This document shows positions 21,912 to 26,965 of a DNA stretch of 26,965 nucleotides, in pieces. The notes beneath the pieces were generated by a model. The model searched no databases, had not been told where the DNA came from, and worked only from the letters and a program-made list of their open reading frames with translations. This stretch comes from Desulfotomaculum sp. (GTDB lineage Bacteria; Bacillota; Desulfotomaculia; Desulfotomaculales; Nap2-2B): positions 12,049-39,013 of the forward strand of contig DMZI01000008.1 in the NCBI GenBank assembly GCA_003485325.1, given 5' to 3'. The position numbers and the translations under genes are program-made. Numbering within the stretch: the first letter of the stretch is position 1; every line of letters starts with the position of its first letter.

Positions 21912-24038
21912 TTGGTTCCTGCTAAAAATTCTTTTATCCCCAAAAGGGTTACCATTGTTTTTCTCCTGGTTGCCTTTGCCCTCTTCTTCTTGGTTTCCCG
22001 GCTTTTTTTGGTGCAAGTAGTCTGGGGCCCCAGCTTTAAGAAACAGGCCGAGGAATATCACACTCAGAACGTAATCATGCAGCCCGAGCGCGGCAGTATT
22101 TACGACCGCAACCACAACGAGCTTGTCACCAACGTTCCCGCCTTCTCGGTCTACGCAGAGCCAAACAGGATAAAAGATCCGGCGGAACTGTCCGAAAAAA
22201 TTGCGCCTGTTCTGGGCTTGAAACCAGTTCTGGTATATCAGAAACTCAGCAATAAAGAGCCTTTTGTCTGGCTGACACATAACCTTGAATACAGCGCCGC
22301 AGATCGTTTGAAAAAGCTCAACCTTCATGGGATTGGACTGATCCAGGGAGACAAGAGGTCTTATCCCCAGGGAAGCATGGCCGCCCACCTGCTGGGCTTT
22401 GTCGGCAATGACAACCAGGGTTTAACCGGCCTGGAAAAATCCTATGACAGTTATTTAAGGGGCAAACCGGGTTCTTCGAAAGTTGAAAATGACGCGTTAG
22501 GACAGCCTGTTCCCCATGTCCAGACCAATGTTAATCCTTCCAGCCCCGGCGCCAATCTAATTTTAACCATAGACCAGACAATTCAATTTTTTGTTGAACG
22601 GGAACTAGACAACCTGGCAGCCTATTATAAGCCGGCCAGAGTTGCAATAATCGTTATGGATCCTGCGAGCGGGCAAATTCTGGCCATGGGAAACCGGCCC
22701 ACCTTTAATCCGGGGAACTGGTCCAAGGAACCGCAAAGTGTGTGGGAAGGAGATACAGCCGTACTATACAATTACGAACCTGGCTCAACCTTCAAAATGT
22801 TTATTGCCGCCGCCGCCCTGGAGGAAGGGGTCGTCAGTCCGGGTGAACGATTTTATGATCCCGGTTCGCTTGTCGTAAAGGGCAGAAGGATTTACTGCTG
22901 GGAAAGAAAAGGGCACGGGAGTCAGTCATTTACAGAGGCTGTGGGCAATTCCTGTAACGTGGTTTTAATGCAGGTAGGCCAAAGGCTGGGCAAAGAGAAC
23001 CTGTACAAATACCTGAAAGGGTTTGGCTTCGGCGCCCGCACGGGGATAGATCTGCCAGGGGAGGAATCCGGTGTCATCAGGGATAAGAAAGAAGCCACCG
23101 AGCTTGATCTGGCTACCATGTCCATAGGGCAGAGCATCGCCGTTACTCCCATTCAGTTGATTACGGGAGCATGTGCGATAGCAAACGGTGGTAAGTTGAT
23201 GAAGCCTTATCTTGTAAAAGCGCTTGAAGATGACCAGGGAAAAGTCATTAAGGAATTTAAACCTCAAGTGGTCCGCAGCATAATTTCCGGGGAAACTGCC
23301 AGGATGCTTTCTTCCATGATGGAAAAAGTTGTTCTGGAAGGTACCGGAACAAAAGCGCAGGTAGAAGGATACAGGATCGCCGGCAAGACGGGTACGGCCC
23401 AGGTACCGGGGCCCAAAGGATATGAAGAGGGGAAATATATAGCTTCTTTTGTGGGCTACGGCCCGCTGGATAATCCCCGGGTGGCGGTCCTTGTTTTGGT
23501 TGACGAGCCTAAAGGAGACCAGTATTACGGGGGGGAGATTGCCGCTCCGGCCTTCCAGTCGGTGATGCGGGATACTCTTGTATACCTTGGCATTCCCCAG
23601 GAAAACAGTAATGACCGGAAAGGCCAAAAAGAATTGCCCGAACCGGGTAGTGTTTCTTCACATGTGACGGTCCCGAATGTAATCGGGTTCCCCGCCGGCC
23701 AGGCAAGCCAGCTGATCAAGGAGCGCGGGCTTGTATGCCGGGCTTCGGCGCCGCAGGGTGTTATCTCCGGGCAGAACCCCGGAGGCGGAAGCAATTTGGT
23801 TAAGGGGAGTCTGGTCACGCTTAAAGTAACTCCCTTTGACTTATCCAAACCCCCTGCTAAAATCACCGTCCCCGATTTGAAAGGCCTTACACTTAAAAAA
23901 GCGGCAGTCCTGCTGGAAGAGCTCGGCTTAAAGCTCAAAGCGGGAGGCAGCGGGCTGGCTCTGTATCAAAACCCACAGGCAGGCACGGGGGTCAAACCGG
24001 ACAGCGTTGTAAAAGTTTACTTCAGCCCGAATAAATAA
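21912..24038 (+). CDS. SpoVD/FtsI-like class B penicillin-binding protein with two PASTA domains
   Basis: 708 residues from TTG 21912, 6 nt after GGGAGGTG (the same arrangement as rny); a GTG at 21903 is an alternative. One N-terminal membrane helix (VTIVFLLVAFALFFLVSRLF) precedes a PBP dimer domain (PERGSIYDRN) and a transpeptidase domain with Ser292-x-x-Lys295 (GSTFK), Ser347-Cys-Asn349 and Lys492-Thr-Gly (KTGTAQ). Two PASTA domains follow (about 585-645 and 655-708). It cross-links peptidoglycan at the outer membrane face. PASTA domains and length fit SpoVD, which makes spore cortex, but SpoVD and FtsI usually sit in the division and cell wall cluster, absent here, so this may be a paralog. 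It converges with the next gene, leaving 4 bp. Confidence 0.93.
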   Translation: MVPAKNSFIPKRVTIVFLLVAFALFFLVSRLFLVQVVWGPSFKKQAEEYHTQNVIMQPERGSIYDRNHNELVTNVPAFSVYAEPNRIKDPAELSEKIAPVLGLKPVLVYQKLSNKEPFVWLTHNLEYSAADRLKKLNLHGIGLIQGDKRSYPQGSMAAHLLGFVGNDNQGLTGLEKSYDSYLRGKPGSSKVENDALGQPVPHVQTNVNPSSPGANLILTIDQTIQFFVERELDNLAAYYKPARVAIIVMDPASGQILAMGNRPTFNPGNWSKEPQSVWEGDTAVLYNYEPGSTFKMFIAAAALEEGVVSPGERFYDPGSLVVKGRRIYCWERKGHGSQSFTEAVGNSCNVVLMQVGQRLGKENLYKYLKGFGFGARTGIDLPGEESGVIRDKKEATELDLATMSIGQSIAVTPIQLITGACAIANGGKLMKPYLVKALEDDQGKVIKEFKPQVVRSIISGETARMLSSMMEKVVLEGTGTKAQVEGYRIAGKTGTAQVPGPKGYEEGKYIASFVGYGPLDNPRVAVLVLVDEPKGDQYYGGEIAAPAFQSVMRDTLVYLGIPQENSNDRKGQKELPEPGSVSSHVTVPNVIGFPAGQASQLIKERGLVCRASAPQGVISGQNPGGGSNLVKGSLVTLKVTPFDLSKPPAKITVPDLKGLTLKKAAVLLEELGLKLKAGGSGLALYQNPQAGTGVKPDSVVKVYFSPNK

Positions 24039-24042
24039 CGCT

Positions 24043-25071
24043 TTAAAGATCTTTTCTATAAAACCGGTGGCGCTTGATCAGCCGGCAGTTTTCCAGTTTT
24101 GGGATTAACTTGAGCATCGGAAGGTTGTTTTCGCTGATTTGAGAAGCTTCAACCGTTTTATAACCTTTCGATGAAATAACAGACTGTGTTTTTTGAAGCA
24201 GCAGCGCTTCCAGGCCTTTAAGACGGAAGCGCGGAACTACCGCGAGGAGGGCGACCCGGGCGCAATGCCTTGGGCTTCCCGGCAGGGACATGGAAAAGGC
24301 CGCCGGTTCTGAATCTATATAGATTGTTAAGACAAGCGAAGGGTCCCCCCGGGACAGGCAGAAATAAAGCATTCCTTCCACTTCCTGGTGCGACAGCGGT
24401 ATGTACCCCCAGTTTTCAGCCATAGCCTTATTTAAGATTGACCTGATCGTTTCCACTTCCCTGGACAGCCGGGTTACGTTCAGGCTGCGCATGAGCAGTC
24501 CCGTTTTCTGCGCGGCCCGGTCGGCAACCCTGTTAACGGCTGCCGGTAATTCCTGGTCAATGGGGTACTGGTAGGAGAGTAAATCATTAAGCTTGGTAAA
24601 ACCGCACCCTTCCACCAGGCGCTGATAGTAGGGCGGGTTATAGGGTATAAAGGGCTGCGGGGGTTCGTCAAAGCCTTCGATCAGGAGGCCTACCTGCTGG
24701 TTTGTGTTGAAAGTGACCGGGCCTGTAATTTCTTCCGCTCCCTGTGCGATCAACCATTCTTTTGCAGCTTCAAACAGATTTTCCGCCGCTTCATCCAGGT
24801 CTTTAATTTCCAGGGCTCCAAAAAAACCTGTTTTTGGTGTGCGGGGGTCGTATATAGCGGCCAATCTTCCAACAACCTGGCCGTTATTCTGGGCCAAAAA
24901 GCATTTATATTTTGCCTTGAGCCAGTACGTGTTCCGCAAACTGAGCATGTTGAGCATTTCGTCGGGTGTTGTCCAGGGGCGGTGCTTTTCCTGACGATAG
25001 ATTTGGACGGGGAAATAAGCAAAATCCAAAAGCTCATGCCTGGAGCTGATAACTTTTACAGTAATGGACAT
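24043..25071 (-). CDS. GNAT-like acyltransferase family protein
   Basis: 342 residues from ATG 25071, with an AGAAGGGA site about 10 nt upstream. The N-terminal half contains FFGALEIKDLDEAAENLFEA and the ITGPVTFNTNQQVGLLIEGF block; the C-terminal half resembles a GNAT fold, with PRFRLKGLEALLLQKTQ in the position of the acetyl-CoA loop and VEASQISENNLPMLKL after it. This is the pattern of the YghO-like N-acetyltransferase family, whose substrate is unknown. No membrane segment. It converges on the SpoVD-like gene with only 4 bp between stops and no clear terminator. A role is not implied by neighbours. Confidence 0.82.
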   Translation of the reverse strand: MSITVKVISSRHELLDFAYFPVQIYRQEKHRPWTTPDEMLNMLSLRNTYWLKAKYKCFLAQNNGQVVGRLAAIYDPRTPKTGFFGALEIKDLDEAAENLFEAAKEWLIAQGAEEITGPVTFNTNQQVGLLIEGFDEPPQPFIPYNPPYYQRLVEGCGFTKLNDLLSYQYPIDQELPAAVNRVADRAAQKTGLLMRSLNVTRLSREVETIRSILNKAMAENWGYIPLSHQEVEGMLYFCLSRGDPSLVLTIYIDSEPAAFSMSLPGSPRHCARVALLAVVPRFRLKGLEALLLQKTQSVISSKGYKTVEASQISENNLPMLKLIPKLENCRLIKRHRFYRKDL

Positions 25072-25187
25072 GCATTGACATCCCTTCTTGCTTTACTTGG
25101 GGAAGCTATATCATTTTGAAAGGAAGGACGCCCTGATGATCCCCATATAAAGTTGTATGCGCAGAAAGGATTTCAATGACTGGATGA

Positions 25188-25401
25188 TCAAAGGTATTTT
25201 TTCTTCCAAACATAACCAGAGGAACAGTTCCCCCGTTTAACCTCGGCGTCCTTAAAAAAGCTGAAATTAACTTTATAAAAGCTCATCCAACAGTTGGTTA
25301 CGCGTCCTGCATTGGGTATAGAGGAAGCGCTTAAGGAGATTAAGAAAAACAGCGGAATTTTATATGATGAAGAAGTTGTAGAAAATACCTTGAAGAGTTA
25401 A
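25188..25401 (+). pseudogene. Remnant of an HD-GYP phosphodiesterase domain
   Basis: Two pieces in different frames. The first, open from 25188 with no start, reads through LKKAEINFIKAHPTVGY, the HPxxGY helix of HD-GYP domains. At about 25302 the frame shifts and the second piece reads RPALGIEEALKEIKKNSG, then ILYDEEVVENTLKS and a stop (25399-25401), the usual HD-GYP C-terminus. The catalytic HD and GYP core and roughly 60-70 residues between the pieces are missing. Intact proteins of this type hydrolyse cyclic di-GMP; this fragment cannot. It marks decay or deletion in the 25.1-25.8 kb region. Confidence 0.75.
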
Positions 25402-25503
25402 GTCCGTATAATTGTGTAAAATAGGTTCCTAAAAATTCAGGGGAGCCATTTACAAATTCCTCAGTTAGAATGTAGTTAAGAGAAAACACCTAAGAGAGGA
25501 GAT

Positions 25504-25755
25504 TTGAAATGGCTCAATATTCAAACTCTGTGGGAAAAAGACCTGGGTAAAGAAATAAGAAAGGGGCTCTCTTACAGAAAAATGTTTAATAATTTTTCAG
25601 ACAGCCAAACAGAATATATCTTCCGTAGTCTTAATCAGCCATTTGTGCGTTCGCTTGCAGTAAGATACGGGCATATTGATTCTCCTTCCGATCTGATCGG
25701 AAAAGTGTTAGGTAGGGGGTTTGATCTGGCTTCTCCGGGTTCAATAATTGGTTGA
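25504..25755 (+). CDS. Small orphan reading frame, doubtful
   Basis: 83 residues from TTG 25504. I do not recognise it. The sequence looks protein-like and contains NNFSDSQTEYIFRSLNQPFV, then IDSPSDLIGKVLGRGFDLAS. The AGAGGAG site is too near the TTG but ideally placed for an ATG at 25509 in another frame, which encodes MAQYSNSVGKRPG and stops. This suggests a frameshift soon after the real start, between about 25520 and 25550, so the gene may be decayed. Its position beside the HD-GYP remnant supports a degraded neighbourhood. No membrane segment or motif. Confidence 0.45.
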   Translation: MKWLNIQTLWEKDLGKEIRKGLSYRKMFNNFSDSQTEYIFRSLNQPFVRSLAVRYGHIDSPSDLIGKVLGRGFDLASPGSIIG

Positions 25756-25826
25756 CGCTAATATATGCCGGATTTTGCCGTGAGTTTGTTCACAGGCCGG
25801 TGAGCGGATGCAGCGGTTTTCTTCAT

Positions 25827-26675
25827 TTACTTCTTCTCTTCCCCCCAGTATAAAGTTATGTGTTGGTAAGGAATTTCTATTCCCAGTTCATCAAAGGTAT
25901 TTTTAATCCTTTTACGAAGCTCGCGTCCAACCTTCCACTGCTGCAGGGGCAGTGTTTTAATCATCAGCTTGATGATGACTCCGCTGGGGTTGAAATTATC
26001 AACGCCCAGTACTTCCAAAGGGGCAAGGATCAGCTGCTTGAATTCAGGATCTTTGGACAAATTATCGCCTATTTTATTAAGTATCCCAATAACATAGTCA
26101 ATGTCCTCACGGTAGGAGATTTCCAGGTCGATCAAATACCCTGACCAATCCTTGGTCATGTTGGAGACCGAAGTTATTGAACCGTTGGGGAATATGTGAA
26201 CCACACCGCTCAAGTCCCGCAGCACGGTCGTTCTTAAATTTATTGAAACAACTTCACCCGAAGTACCATTCAAAGAGACGATATCGCCAATCCTGATTTG
26301 ATTTTCCAGGATTATAAAAAATCCGCTGATTACATCCTTGACCAGACTCTGGGCGCCGAAGCCAAGGGCCAGGCCGCCAATTCCGGCCGCCGTGATAATC
26401 GGCCTGATATCAATTCCCAGTTCATTGAGGATAATAATCGCAGCCACCACAAAAACGCTGACTTTAACTATCTTGTGCAGAATTCCCAATAGAGTATGGA
26501 CGCGTTTTTTATTTTCCTGTACGTATTCCTGGCTGGTTAGCACGTTCTCGAACCTTTTAAAGGCGGTGTTGATCAGACGTTCCGCAATAAAAGCGGCGGT
26601 CATAACCATCAGGATGCGTAGCCCCGAATGAAGGAACCAGCCTGTGAGAGGATCTATAAAGTTATTCGAGTTCAT
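25827..26675 (-). CDS. MscS-family mechanosensitive ion channel
   Basis: 282 residues from ATG 26675, preceded by GGGGGAAG. It opens under membrane tension to release solutes during osmotic downshock. Three N-terminal hydrophobic segments are seen: residues about 15-33, 65-88 and the pore helix around 90-115, IITAAGIGGLALGFGAQSLV, with its Gly/Ala packing pattern. The beta domain follows (RIGDIVSLNGTSGEVVSINLRTTVLRD, VHIFPNGSI), then an alpha/beta C-terminal domain. Length matches the MscS/YggB type. It is transcribed alone, away from the right-edge gene. Two extended -10 elements lie upstream on the same strand. Confidence 0.94.
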   Translation of the reverse strand: MNSNNFIDPLTGWFLHSGLRILMVMTAAFIAERLINTAFKRFENVLTSQEYVQENKKRVHTLLGILHKIVKVSVFVVAAIIILNELGIDIRPIITAAGIGGLALGFGAQSLVKDVISGFFIILENQIRIGDIVSLNGTSGEVVSINLRTTVLRDLSGVVHIFPNGSITSVSNMTKDWSGYLIDLEISYREDIDYVIGILNKIGDNLSKDPEFKQLILAPLEVLGVDNFNPSGVIIKLMIKTLPLQQWKVGRELRKRIKNTFDELGIEIPYQHITLYWGEEKK

Positions 26676-26710
26676 CTTCTTCCCCCCGGGTTGATAAACA
26701 TCTCATATTG

Positions 26711-26719
26711 ATTATAACA
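26711..26719 (-). promoter_or_regulatory. Extended -10 promoter for the MscS gene
   Basis: On the minus strand TGTTATAAT is a perfect extended -10, about 36 bp before the start at 26675. A second one, TGGTATAAT, lies at 26837-26829. Neither has a good -35. Confidence 0.5.
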
Positions 26720-26947
26720 GGTCCAGCCCGGACCGCTGCGCAAAAATATTTCTACCCGGAATAAAATCCATTTTTTCACCTCAAAAGTAATATCCCCAGG
26801 AAGAAGTTGAGCGACTCTATTAACATAAATTATACCAGGAAAAGAACTTCAAGAAAAACGGCTTTAGACGTCCAAAAGGCGCAGCGGTGAACATATACTA
26901 TTTATGTATGTAATCTTCAAAGCTGTATCTGGTTAGGAGTGATTAGC

Positions 26948-26965
26948 GTGAAAAATAATACGGCA
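26948..26965 (+). CDS. First codons of a gene cut by the window edge
   Basis: GTG at 26948 begins MKNNTA, six nt after an AGGAGTG ribosome site (26935-26941). Only six codons are visible, so nothing can be said about the product. The ribosome site is the main evidence. Confidence 0.5.

Noticed and set aside
25757..25826. Terminator between the orphan frame and the MscS gene
   Set aside because: A GTGA/TCAC hairpin is present (about 25780-25800) but neither strand has a T-run after it.
1..26965. CRISPR arrays, tRNA or rRNA genes, intact insertion sequences, prophage
   Set aside because: No regularly spaced short repeats, no cloverleaf or rRNA sequence, and no transposase, integrase or phage structural gene was found.

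Overview
The window is chromosomal DNA from a spore-forming anaerobe of the Firmicutes, most likely the Desulfotomaculum/Pelotomaculum group (Peptococcaceae). This rests on gene content and order (tepA-ylzJ, ftsK/spoIIIE, rodZ-like, rimO, cinA-recA, rny, ymdB, spoVS, M19 dipeptidase, PHP gene, a SpoVD-type PBP), on strong AAGGAGG-type ribosome sites and on frequent TTG starts. The genus is an inference; no rRNA or species marker is present.

Layout. Positions 3-2036 hold the 3' part of a multi-PAS sensor histidine kinase built from a 741-bp in-frame tandem duplication that already begins before the window. Positions 2162-3198 (minus) carry ylzJ and tepA, translationally coupled. Positions 3455-9354 run forward: uppP, ftsK/spoIIIE, a RodZ-like gene, rimO and a small membrane-anchored protein. 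Positions 9355-11753 hold a damaged secreted-type thioredoxin-like gene and a compact FtsH-like AAA protease. Positions 11815-14164 are a cinA-recA operon with its own SigA-type promoter. Positions 14177-16062 hold rny (RNase Y) behind a long untranslated region with its own promoter and an intrinsic terminator. A gene of unknown function follows at 16206-16733.

The most unusual stretch is 16734-17354, about 600 bp without a credible gene between that unknown gene and ymdB. It contains two strongly structured blocks. Block A (16788-16962) is closed by a long imperfect stem. Block B (16987-17326) is bracketed by a 13-bp direct repeat, has hairpins near both ends like an IS200/IS605-type element, and carries a core that resembles HEARO/IscB omega-RNA, with no IscB or transposase gene. 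It looks like an orphan omega-RNA inside a miniature element.

Positions 17355-24038 continue with ymdB, spoVS (behind a good SigH-type promoter), an M19 dipeptidase, a PHP phosphoesterase, a small coiled-coil protein, a DUF3842 protein, a histidine phosphatase and a SpoVD-like PBP with PASTA domains. On the far side are a GNAT-like gene (minus), a decayed HD-GYP fragment, a small orphan reading frame, an MscS channel (minus) and the first codons of a further gene at the right edge.

Functionally the region is core housekeeping and sporulation: envelope precursor recycling (UppP), chromosome segregation (FtsK/SpoIIIE), recombination (RecA), RNA turnover (RNase Y), spore morphogenesis (SpoVS, SpoVD-like) and signalling input (PAS kinase). 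The accessory signals are confined to the kinase duplication, the 16.7-17.35 kb intergenic region and the 25.1-25.8 kb remnants.
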